DNA of 7,596 nt from assembly GCA_021157555.1 (NCBI GenBank), contig JAGGWL010000272.1:1-7596 (forward strand). The letters run 5' to 3'. The stretch's first letter is position 1, and every line of letters begins with the position of its first letter. Made by a program: the position numbers and the translations under genes. The notes under the pieces are model-generated. The model had not been told where the DNA came from and did not search any database. It saw only the letters and a list, made by a program, of their open reading frames with translations. Shown piece after piece: positions 1-5,818 of this stretch. Origin of the DNA: Deltaproteobacteria bacterium (GTDB taxonomy: Bacteria; Desulfobacterota; Desulfobacteria; Desulfobacterales; BuS5).

Positions 1-3000
1 ACTTTGATCATAATCAGTGATTTTTTCTCCAAGAAAGTTTGACTTCCAGTCTATAAGGTAGTATTTGCCGCCGGCACGAAATACCATATCAATATAGCCC
101 TTCATAAAGCCTTTTGCAGGCATGAAACTCAGCTTTTCGAGTTGCTTCGGAAAATCACAGGCAATATCCATCACGCTAAAATCGGCGAATACCGACCTTA
201 GTATATCAACAGAAACAGGATTTAATGGAAAATAAAATTCCATCTCGTTTATTCTTTCCCCTGATGAAACTTGTGATAAAGAAACCCCGCCATTATTATT
301 TGTCAGGGGAATAGAAAGAACTCTATTTACCATGGCGCATACTGCATCCAACCATAAAGGATCAAAACTATATTCATTCAATTTATTTTTTACCAGCGCC
401 TCCATATGCTCAGGATTGTTCGGCATAAAATCAAGATGTTCAAATATGTCGTGAAAAAAAATACCCGCATGCGCTCCTTTAGGAAAAGATGCAATATTTT
501 CTTTTTCAGATATCAACTGCTCCGGTAATATTACTGATGAATAGGTGCCTTTTGACTCATTTGTACTATTGTAACTTCTAATAAGTGTTTTTTGGGATAC
601 AAGTGATGAATAACTGGATATTTTCCATGATGTATCTATATTTCCTGAAAAACTCCTGCAATAAAGATCTTGATGTTCTTCTTGTCGTATCACCGGTTGA
701 ATGTCGCTTATAACAGGCAATGAAACAAATTTTATGGCTCCGTCAGAATGCTCAGCAATAGCAGTTAAATCCTCTATAAGATCCGTATCTGTTTTTCTTT
801 TAAAAGTATCTTTTATCGCCGCGATAATATTTTCGGAACTTGTGAGATCTCTGTTATGCAAAATATAGGAAAGAGCGGATGTTTCTGCAGTATTGATTCT
901 GCCCCAAACAAGATAGCATAAAGACTTGGCTCTTGTCAGCGCTACATAGAGCAATCTAATGTTTTCAGCCAGAATCTCATTTTCTGCCAAAGGAAGGTTA
1001 CTCTTAAAATCGTCGGAACCAAGATCAAGCACAAGAGATCTGTTCTTGTTTGCGGTATGAAAAAGTATTTCTTTATCCTTTGTTTGAGAACCTTCCCATG
1101 CATAAGCGCAGAATACTACTTTATATTCCAGCCCTTTGCTTTTGTGCATTGTTACAATTTTGACAGATTGCTCGTCACTTTCGAGCCTGATCTGATCTTC
1201 ATCAAGCCTTAAGGGGTTATCCCTCTGCTCTGCAAGCCATTTAATCAAGCCTGATATTGTAATTGTTTTTTTTAAGGATTTTTGCTGGAGAATCTCGGCC
1301 AGGTGAAGTATATTTGTAACTCTTCGATCACCATCCCGGAGTTTTAATAACCTTTCCCGAATACCATCGGACGACATAAACATGCCGAACATCCTGATAA
1401 AGCCATGTTTTTTCCATAAATTGTAATATTCATTAAATCCGGATATTTTCTTCTCCCACCAAAGGGAATCATTTTCCACAGAGTATAACAAGTCCCCTGT
1501 AACTCCCATCATATCCGTTACGAGTGCGGCTTTTAAAAGCATTTCATTGCCGGGCTCAGCAATAGCTTTAAGTACTTGCTCTATTTCATGTGCTTCATGG
1601 GAATCGAATATATTTTCAGAATTGTACAGAACCGAAGGTATATTTTTCCGGGATAAATATTCCTTGACCAGCCGTGCCTGGCTGTTTTTTCTTACAAGAA
1701 CAGCAATATCGCCTTCATTAATATTTTTTGATAAAATGAGTTTTGCAATTTCACAGGAAACTGCTTCCGCAATCATAGAAATAGCATCGCCTTTATTAAT
1801 TGGCTTATCCTGATTGTACAATTGTCTGGATGAGAGATACCATAATTGCAAAGGCGCATTCAGCATCAGACCAGTACTCTCTATTTTTCCTGGCTTTACT
1901 TTGGTAAAGTCTATTTCTTCATATAAAAACGGCGCCTTTATATCTGAAAAAATTGTATTCACGGCAGTTATAAGACGTGGATCCGATCTCCAGTTTTCAG
2001 TAAGGGTGTACTTGTAATCCGCATCCGAAGCAGCTTCAATATATGAAAAAATATCTGCTCCCCTGAAGCTGTATATGGACTGTTTCGGATCACCTATCAT
2101 AAAAAGCTTATGCTGTTCTGAATTAAAAATTTTAAAAAAAATTTTAAACTGGACAGGATCAGTATCCTGAAACTCATCCAACAGAGCAGTGCTGTATTGA
2201 GCTCTTGCAGCCTGCAAAAGAAAATTGCCATCTCCATCATCCTGTTCAAGGGCATTCTGCACCCTTGTAAGAAGATCGTCAAAAAATTGTATATTGCTCT
2301 TTTTCTTTCTCTTTAAGAGTTCTGTTCCTGCATATCTGAAAAATTTTATTTTCAGATATAATAAATACTCTTCTACATTCTTTTCTATAAGTTTAGATGA
2401 ATTAAAGAGCTCATCACATATATCGAAAAACTCATCATCAGGCGGATTAAATTTTTTTTTGGTAGATTTTTGAATTTTTGTTGCAGTAAATTTTTCAAAT
2501 TCTTTAAAAACGGGAAGACCGATATTACTTTCCGTTACATACTTGTCCATTTTCCATGCCAGGTCGTTAACGGTTTTTTCTCTATTTGTTAAACTTTTTT
2601 TGGTAGCACTATCAATTACGGAAGATGCTTTCAAGTTACCGTAAACCTTGGCATTAAGAGCGGGATCCTGCAATAAAACAACAATTTTCTCTTTTGCAGT
2701 CGGCCACATCTGCTTAAGTTTTTCAAAATTATTTTTAAAAGGAATTGTACTTACAAGAGAAGGCTCCGAAACTTCAGGAACTATCCTGACTTCCGAACTT
2801 CTTGTTTTGTTAAGCAGGGCTGCATAATATTCCGGGCCGGATACTTTTTTCAGGGCAAAACTTAAAAATTCCGGAGGTTTTTTATAAAAATGCTTTCTCC
2901 AGAAATCATCCGCTATCTCCTGAACAATACTACTTTGGTCAACAATCAGCTCTGTATCAAACAAACTTCCGGTTTCAAACGCATTTTCATGCAAAATTCT

Positions 3001-3369
3001 TTGGCAAAAACCGTGTATTGTAAATATGGCAATCCTGTCAAAATCCAAAAGAGCATTTTTTATCAGCTCGGCTGCCTGTAAAGGATTATTATGCTTCTCA
3101 AGAATAGCTTTTAAAAAAGGATCATCTGCGGAACCTGTTAAAAAAGCCTCCCGCGACTCCACAAGTCTTTTGCGAATCCTTTCCTTTAATTCCTCAGTAG
3201 CTGCCTTGGTAAATGTGACCACCAGGATTTTTTCAGGAGGAATCTTTTCTTCCACCACAAGACGCACAAAGAGCCCGGCAATGGCATAGGTTTTGCCGGT
3301 TCCTGCGCTGGCTTCTATAAGATTTTTTCCGTTAAGCGGTGTTTTTATCAGATCAAATTTTTTCATCAT
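1..3369 (-). CDS. recB: RecB-type exodeoxyribonuclease V beta subunit (UvrD/Rep helicase plus nuclease), C-terminus cut by window edge
   Basis: This is the helicase-nuclease subunit of RecBCD, which unwinds and degrades double-strand DNA ends and loads RecA. The frame stays open from the paired ATGs at 3369 and 3366 to the left edge. An in-frame TGA at 3384-3382 forces one of these two starts. Numbering from the Met at 3366, I see Walker A ASAGTGKT (19-26), Walker B LLDEFQD with D397/E398, GDPKQSIYSFRG (425-436), the TENWRS motif, MHKSKGLEY (740-748) and LLYVALTRAK (805-814), which together cover superfamily 1A helicase motifs. The RecB nuclease domain follows, with H972, D1093 and the DWKSN motif (D1106, K1108). 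The D-13-D-2-K spacing equals that of E. coli D1067/D1080/K1082, so the nuclease looks intact. About 80 residues should be missing beyond position 1, judged from E. coli RecB (1180 aa). No Shine-Dalgarno sequence is visible, and recC is not directly upstream. recD could lie beyond the left edge, which is inference. Confidence 0.96.
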   Translation of the reverse strand, partial: MMKKFDLIKTPLNGKNLIEASAGTGKTYAIAGLFVRLVVEEKIPPEKILVVTFTKAATEELKERIRKRLVESREAFLTGSADDPFLKAILEKHNNPLQAAELIKNALLDFDRIAIFTIHGFCQRILHENAFETGSLFDTELIVDQSSIVQEIADDFWRKHFYKKPPEFLSFALKKVSGPEYYAALLNKTRSSEVRIVPEVSEPSLVSTIPFKNNFEKLKQMWPTAKEKIVVLLQDPALNAKVYGNLKASSVIDSATKKSLTNREKTVNDLAWKMDKYVTESNIGLPVFKEFEKFTATKIQKSTKKKFNPPDDEFFDICDELFNSSKLIEKNVEEYLLYLKIKFFRYAGTELLKRKKKSNIQFFDDLLTRVQNALEQDDGDGNFLLQAARAQYSTALLDEFQDTDPVQFKIFFKIFNSEQHKLFMIGDPKQSIYSFRGADIFSYIEAASDADYKYTLTENWRSDPRLITAVNTIFSDIKAPFLYEEIDFTKVKPGKIESTGLMLNAPLQLWYLSSRQLYNQDKPINKGDAISMIAEAVSCEIAKLILSKNINEGDIAVLVRKNSQARLVKEYLSRKNIPSVLYNSENIFDSHEAHEIEQVLKAIAEPGNEMLLKAALVTDMMGVTGDLLYSVENDSLWWEKKISGFNEYYNLWKKHGFIRMFGMFMSSDGIRERLLKLRDGDRRVTNILHLAEILQQKSLKKTITISGLIKWLAEQRDNPLRLDEDQIRLESDEQSVKIVTMHKSKGLEYKVVFCAYAWEGSQTKDKEILFHTANKNRSLVLDLGSDDFKSNLPLAENEILAENIRLLYVALTRAKSLCYLVWGRINTAETSALSYILHNRDLTSSENIIAAIKDTFKRKTDTDLIEDLTAIAEHSDGAIKFVSLPVISDIQPVIRQEEHQDLYCRSFSGNIDTSWKISSYSSLVSQKTLIRSYNSTNESKGTYSSVILPEQLISEKENIASFPKGAHAGIFFHDIFEHLDFMPNNPEHMEALVKNKLNEYSFDPLWLDAVCAMVNRVLSIPLTNNNGGVSLSQVSSGERINEMEFYFPLNPVSVDILRSVFADFSVMDIACDFPKQLEKLSFMPAKGFMKGYIDMVFRAGGKYYLIDWKSNFLGEKITDYDQS

Positions 3370-3383
3370 TTTTTTGCTATATC

Positions 3384-3410
3384 AATATAACCCTTGGTGG
3401 GAAGAATCAA
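3384..3410 (-). promoter_or_regulatory. possible recB promoter very close to the start codon
   Basis: Read on the minus strand, TTGATT (3410-3405) is followed after 15 bases by TATATT (3389-3384), which matches the sigma-70 -10 consensus at five of six positions. Transcription would begin only some 7-8 bases before the ATG at 3369, giving a nearly leaderless mRNA. That would agree with the absence of a Shine-Dalgarno sequence. The spacer is short and the region is A+T-rich, so a chance match is quite possible. Confidence 0.25.
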
Positions 3411-3437
3411 CCTTATTTTTCTTTAAATGTTCGCCGG

Positions 3438-3470
3438 CGTAGAGACAAGACATGCCTTGTCTCTACCATC
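3438..3470. repeat. dispersed palindromic repeat, copy 1 (imperfect)
   Basis: The left arm GTAGAGACAAGACA (3439-3452) and right arm TGCCTTGTCTCTAC (3453-3466) are inverted copies with one mismatch. Read as minus-strand RNA that mismatch becomes a G-U pair, so the hairpin is better on that strand, the strand of recB. Including the flanking CG and ATC, the element matches the second copy at 5766-5798 at 31 of 33 positions. It lies between two divergent genes and carries no coding capacity. It resembles REP/MITE-type intergenic palindromes; no terminal target duplication is obvious. Confidence 0.85.
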
Positions 3471-3494
3471 GTAAGCACCAGCATGCCACCATGA

Positions 3495-3511
3495 AATTTG
3501 TGTAACAAATT
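3495..3511. repeat. small inverted repeat upstream of the ATPase promoter
   Basis: AATTTG (3495-3500) and CAAATT (3506-3511) are perfect inverted 6-base arms around TGTAA. The element includes GTGTAA (3500-3505), a word that recurs in the larger operator-like repeat at 3524-3542 and again at 3574-3580. It may be a secondary binding site for the same regulator, but the arms are short and A+T-rich. Confidence 0.35.
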
Positions 3512-3518
3512 CTTCTGA

Positions 3519-3547
3519 TTGACATTACACGCATAGTGTAATATTTA
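3519..3547 (+). promoter_or_regulatory. probable sigma-70 promoter of the ATPase gene
   Basis: TTGACA (3519-3524) is a perfect -35 box. A 17-base spacer leads to TATTTA (3542-3547), a weak -10 box, and TAATAT at 3539-3544 is an alternative with too short a spacer. The implied transcript starts near 3554, leaving a leader of about 40 bases before the ATG at 3593. The spacer is occupied by an inverted repeat, so the promoter looks regulated. Confidence 0.6.
3524..3542. promoter_or_regulatory. operator-like inverted repeat inside the promoter spacer
   Basis: ATTACAC (3524-3530) and GTGTAAT (3536-3542) are perfect inverted 7-base arms separated by GCATA. The element fills the space between the -35 and -10 boxes, the classical place for a repressor that blocks RNA polymerase. 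Further GTGTAA words at 3500 and 3574 lie 36 bases before and 38 bases after the GTGTAAT arm. The regulator is unknown; autoregulation through the C-terminal winged helix of the ATPase is one possibility. Confidence 0.55.
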
Positions 3548-3583
3548 ATTCACATAAGCTATTATTCTAATATGTGTAATTAT

Positions 3584-3587
3584 GGAG
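3584..3587 (+). promoter_or_regulatory. ribosome binding site that sets the ATPase start at 3593
   Basis: GGAG lies 5 bases before the ATG at 3593. The in-frame ATG at 3572, seven codons upstream, has no purine-rich site before it and overlaps the GTGTAAT word. The start at 3593 is therefore preferred, and the protein begins MKNPFTYSNF. Confidence 0.7.
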
Positions 3588-3592
3588 CTAAA

Positions 3593-4714
3593 ATGAAGAA
3601 TCCTTTTACTTACAGCAATTTTGTAATCGGTCCCTCTTTTTGTAACAGGATAAAAGAACAAAAAGAACTGCTTGACTTTATTACGGCCTCACAAAACGTG
3701 TTGCTGTACTCTCATAGACGAACAGGCAAAAGTTCATTAATAAAGCAAGTTTTTCAAAACATAAAAAAACAAAAGCTTGATATTGGAACGTTGTATATAG
3801 ATCTTTACGGCACGACTTCTGAAAAAGAATTTATTACAAGAGTATTTCAACAATTAAATGCTTTAGAATCAAATACAAACAAGTTGTTAAATCTTTTAAA
3901 AAACAGCATTACTAAATTTTCTTTTCAACTAAGCATTGATCCAACCACAAGTTCACCGACCATTTCTCCATCTTTTAAGGCAGCGGATGAAAATTTGATT
4001 TTAAAAAACCTTATGGAACTGCTTGAAAAATTTTCTAAGAAAAGGAAAATTGTCATCGCTTTTGATGAATTCCAGGAAGTGGCTAACTATACAAACGCAG
4101 ATTTATTTGAAAAACAATTAAGATCGTATGTTCAGCAGCATTTTAATATCTGTTACATTTTTTCTGGAAGTCAACAGCATTTACTTACATCAATGTTCAA
4201 ATCACAAAAAAGAGCCTTTTATCAACAGGCAGCAAGTTTTCCGCTTAAGGAAATTGAAACAAAGCATTATATTCTCTGGATGAAAAAAATGTTTCTATCC
4301 GGAAATCTTTCCATTGAGAATGATAATTTAAAGCAGATTGTTGAACAATTTCAAAACCATCCAATGTATATTCAATTGTTCTGTTTTTTTCTCTGGAGAG
4401 AATTGAGGCAAACTCCCTGGAATGTTGCAACGATAAGCAAAATTGAACGTTCTATGATTGAACAAAAACACCTTGAATATCAAATTCTGTGGGACAATCT
4501 ATCCATCAATCAAAAAAAAACATTAAAGCTTGTATTGCTCAATGATGGACAAAATCTTTTTTTTGCAGAAGCTTTAATAAGCGTTAACATTAAAACAGCC
4601 TCCATTGTCACACGGTGCTTGAAAAGTTTGTCTGAGAAAGAAATTTTAATAAAAAATGGAAAATATATAATCCAGGATATCTTATTAAAAAAATGGATTG
4701 CTTTGAATATTTAA
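3593..4714 (+). CDS. archaeal-type P-loop ATPase (ATPase_2-like) with C-terminal winged helix, function unknown
   Basis: The 373-residue product looks like the ATPase_2 group of AAA+/STAND-related NTPases, common in archaea and scattered in bacteria. Motifs are an N-terminal FCNR segment (R19), Walker A SHRRTGKSS (40-48) with Ser in place of the usual first Gly, a hydrophobic strand ending in DEFQE (158-162) as Walker B, and a FSGSQ sensor-like segment (190-194). The last 80 or so residues, rich in short helices and ending in a KYIIQD strand, look like a winged-helix domain. I see no signal peptide or membrane span, so it is probably cytoplasmic. The DUF234 nuclease tail of some relatives is absent. 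It stands alone in its transcription unit, divergent from recB, with its own operator-like promoter. Sampled stretches run about 30-35% G+C, lower than sampled dikinase sequence, which fits horizontal acquisition. Substrate and partner are unknown; a role in DNA transactions or defence is only a guess from the recB neighbour. Confidence 0.85.
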   Translation: MKNPFTYSNFVIGPSFCNRIKEQKELLDFITASQNVLLYSHRRTGKSSLIKQVFQNIKKQKLDIGTLYIDLYGTTSEKEFITRVFQQLNALESNTNKLLNLLKNSITKFSFQLSIDPTTSSPTISPSFKAADENLILKNLMELLEKFSKKRKIVIAFDEFQEVANYTNADLFEKQLRSYVQQHFNICYIFSGSQQHLLTSMFKSQKRAFYQQAASFPLKEIETKHYILWMKKMFLSGNLSIENDNLKQIVEQFQNHPMYIQLFCFFLWRELRQTPWNVATISKIERSMIEQKHLEYQILWDNLSINQKKTLKLVLLNDGQNLFFAEALISVNIKTASIVTRCLKSLSEKEILIKNGKYIIQDILLKKWIALNI

Positions 4715-4818
4715 TCTTTGCTCGTTTTTGACTGGATTAAAACTGAAGAACAATTTTGATAAAGTGACAGAGTCTCTATTAAGTTAAAGAGTATTCCACC
4801 TTTGCTCTACTATCAACC

Positions 4819-4845
4819 TTGACAATATTGAGTATTTTTTATAAA
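4819..4845 (+). promoter_or_regulatory. probable adenylate kinase promoter
   Basis: TTGACA (4819-4824) is a perfect -35 box and TATAAA (4840-4845) matches the -10 consensus at five of six positions, with a slightly short 15-base spacer. TAAATA (4842-4847) gives a 17-base spacer but a poorer match. Transcription from here would give a leader of about 130 bases, which contains the hairpin at 4874-4909. The rest of the gap from 4715 to 4818 shows no gene, and I see no convincing terminator after the ATPase. Confidence 0.5.
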
Positions 4846-4873
4846 TAAATAGCGACATATTTATAAATCATTT

Positions 4874-4909
4874 TAAGGAACGAGGAAATTATTTCGTGCC
4901 CGTTCCTTA
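4874..4909 (+). promoter_or_regulatory. hairpin in the adenylate kinase leader
   Basis: TAAGGAACG (4874-4882) pairs perfectly with CGTTCCTTA (4901-4909), a 9-base stem enclosing 18 bases. Inside, GAAA (4885-4888) can pair with TTTC (4892-4895). No T-run follows, so it is not an ordinary intrinsic terminator. It sits about 75 bases before the start codon and matches no riboswitch class I recognise. It may affect mRNA stability, be a regulatory element, or be the remains of an older mobile repeat. Confidence 0.5.
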
Positions 4910-4939
4910 GGCTTCCAAGTTTGGAAAAAATTGAATTAA

Positions 4940-4957
4940 ATCCTCTTTAAAAAGGAT
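4940..4957 (+). other. small inverted repeat near the adenylate kinase ribosome binding site
   Basis: ATCCT (4940-4944) and AGGAT (4953-4957) can pair around a mostly A/T loop, 12 bases before the AAGGAG site. With one mismatch the stem can extend into TTT/AAA. It is weak, and could be chance in A+T-rich sequence. Confidence 0.25.
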
Positions 4958-4969
4958 ACAAGCAACTAA

Positions 4970-4975
4970 AAGGAG
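4970..4975 (+). promoter_or_regulatory. strong ribosome binding site of adenylate kinase
   Basis: AAGGAG lies 7 bases before the ATG at 4983, an ideal spacing. It fixes the start, which also places the P-loop at the expected distance from the N-terminus. Confidence 0.85.
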
Positions 4976-4982
4976 AAAATCT

Positions 4983-5657
4983 ATGAACATTCTGTTTTTT
5001 GGACCTAACGGCAGCGGTAAGGGAACACAGGGAGCAATATTAAAAGAAAAGTACAATATTGCACATATCGAATCAGGTGCAATTTTTCGTGAGAACATTT
5101 CAAATGGAACCGAACTTGGCGCAAAGGCAAAGGGTTATATAGATAAGGGTGACCTTGTACCTGATGAAATCACAATTCCAATGATTCTGGATCGTCTTAA
5201 ACGTGATGACTGCAAAAAAGGATGGCTGCTTGATGGTTTTCCAAGAAATAAAAATCAGTCCGTAAAGCTTGATGAATCATTAAAAAAAGCAGGAATAGCA
5301 TTGGATATAGTTATTGAACTGCTTCTTGATCGAGAAATTGCCAAAAACAGGATAATGGGACGCAGGCTTTGTGAGAATAATAATAATCATCCAAATAATA
5401 TCTTTATAGATGCTATTAAACCTGACGGAGACAAGTGCCGTGTTTGCGGTGGTGCTTTAACAAAAAGAGACGACGATCAGGATGAAGAGGCCATCAACAA
5501 ACGGCACAATATTTACTATGATACCAATGAAGGAACCCTTGCAGCTTCATATTATTTTAAAGATTTGGCCGAAAAAGACGGGTCTGTCAAATATATCATA
5601 TTAGATGGTGCACCTAGTGTGCAGGATGTTACTGCAGAACTGGTTTCAAAACTTTAG
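4983..5657 (+). CDS. adk: adenylate kinase, variant LID form
   Basis: Adenylate kinase catalyses ATP + AMP to 2 ADP in the cytoplasm and sets the adenylate balance. The 224-residue product has the P-loop GPNGSGKGTQ (7-16), an ESGAIFR segment (30-36) where family members usually have TGD or SGD before (M/L)(L/F)R, GDLVPDEI (56-63), the AMP-binding LLDGFPR (82-88), GRR (126-128) and RDDDQDEEAI (162-171). Length fits the long, LID-bearing form. The LID is unusual. The first Cys (C130) and the CRVC pair (C152, C155) are present, but the second Cys of the usual C-x2-C is absent and an Asn/His-rich NNNNHPNN stretch (132-139) lies there, so classical four-ligand zinc binding is doubtful. The Asp-to-Ala change at A33 is in the AMP region. 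The pattern recalls nucleotide kinases of sulfate-reducing bacteria, from memory. The gene has its own promoter and is convergent with the dikinase. A related NMP kinase specificity cannot be excluded. Confidence 0.92.
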   Translation: MNILFFGPNGSGKGTQGAILKEKYNIAHIESGAIFRENISNGTELGAKAKGYIDKGDLVPDEITIPMILDRLKRDDCKKGWLLDGFPRNKNQSVKLDESLKKAGIALDIVIELLLDREIAKNRIMGRRLCENNNNHPNNIFIDAIKPDGDKCRVCGGALTKRDDDQDEEAINKRHNIYYDTNEGTLAASYYFKDLAEKDGSVKYIILDGAPSVQDVTAELVSKL

Positions 5658-5722
5658 CAGGAATAAGCATTCTTTTTTTATCTTTTGATACTTTTGAAAT
5701 GATTTGAAGAATGGTGTAAATT

Positions 5723-5756
5723 AAAAAAAGCCCGACCGGCAGATCGGGCTTTTTTT
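5723..5756. terminator. bidirectional intrinsic terminator between adk and ppdK
   Basis: AGCCCGA (5729-5735) pairs with TCGGGCT (5744-5750) around an 8-base loop. The stem is preceded by seven A's (counting 5729) and followed by seven T's (5750-5756), so it can pair for 13 bases in all and works in both directions. It lies 65 bases after the adenylate kinase stop and about 60 bases beyond the dikinase stop, so it should end both convergent transcripts. Confidence 0.93.
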
Positions 5757-5764
5757 ATTTTTAG

Positions 5765-5796
5765 TCGTAGAGACAAGGCATGCCTTGTCTCTACGA
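5765..5796. repeat. dispersed palindromic repeat, copy 2 (perfect)
   Basis: The two 16-base halves meet at 5780/5781 and are exact reverse complements: TCGTAGAGACAAGGCA and TGCCTTGTCTCTACGA. The result is a 32-base perfect palindrome with no loop. It lies 8 bases from the terminator T-run and 22 bases from the dikinase stop. It matches the copy at 3438-3470 at 31 of 33 positions when the following ATC is included. It could form a cruciform, or a hairpin in the dikinase mRNA tail. Intergenic position, lack of coding capacity and near-identity of the copies suggest a REP/MITE-like element. Confidence 0.9.
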
Positions 5797-5818
5797 TCAA
5801 ACAAAGAGTATATGTGGG

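Noticed and set aside
2097..2282. Minus-strand open frame of 61 codons inside recB
   Set aside because: It is in a different frame from the conserved DEFQD and GDPKQ motifs that cover the same bases, so it is a shadow.
1547..3289. Several plus-strand open frames of 63-88 codons, such as 1547-1813, 1814-2017, 2225-2473, 2890-3081 and 3026-3289
   Set aside because: They lie antisense to recB, whose helicase motifs are continuous through this region. They have no ribosome sites or recognisable domains.
3572..3592. ATG at 3572 as the ATPase start
   Set aside because: It has no ribosome site, whereas the ATG at 3593 has GGAG five bases upstream; the added seven residues show no family pattern.
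4245..4430. Minus-strand open frame of 61 codons within the ATPase gene
   Set aside because: Antisense shadow with no start signals and no recognisable protein features.
4715..4818. Possible small gene or RNA between the ATPase and the adk promoter
   Set aside because: No frame with a ribosome site, no tRNA-like fold and no convincing hairpin; only weak A+T-rich inverted repeats such as CTCT/AGAG are seen.
4874..4909. Leader hairpin as intrinsic terminator of the ATPase transcript
   Set aside because: No T-run follows the stem, and it lies downstream of the proposed adk promoter.
4907..5098. Minus-strand open frame of 63 codons across the adk start
   Set aside because: It overlaps the adk ribosome site and P-loop in antisense and has no ribosome site of its own.
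3438..5796. CRISPR array based on the repeated palindromes
   Set aside because: Only two copies exist, 2.3 kb apart with genes between them; there are no regular spacers or cas genes.
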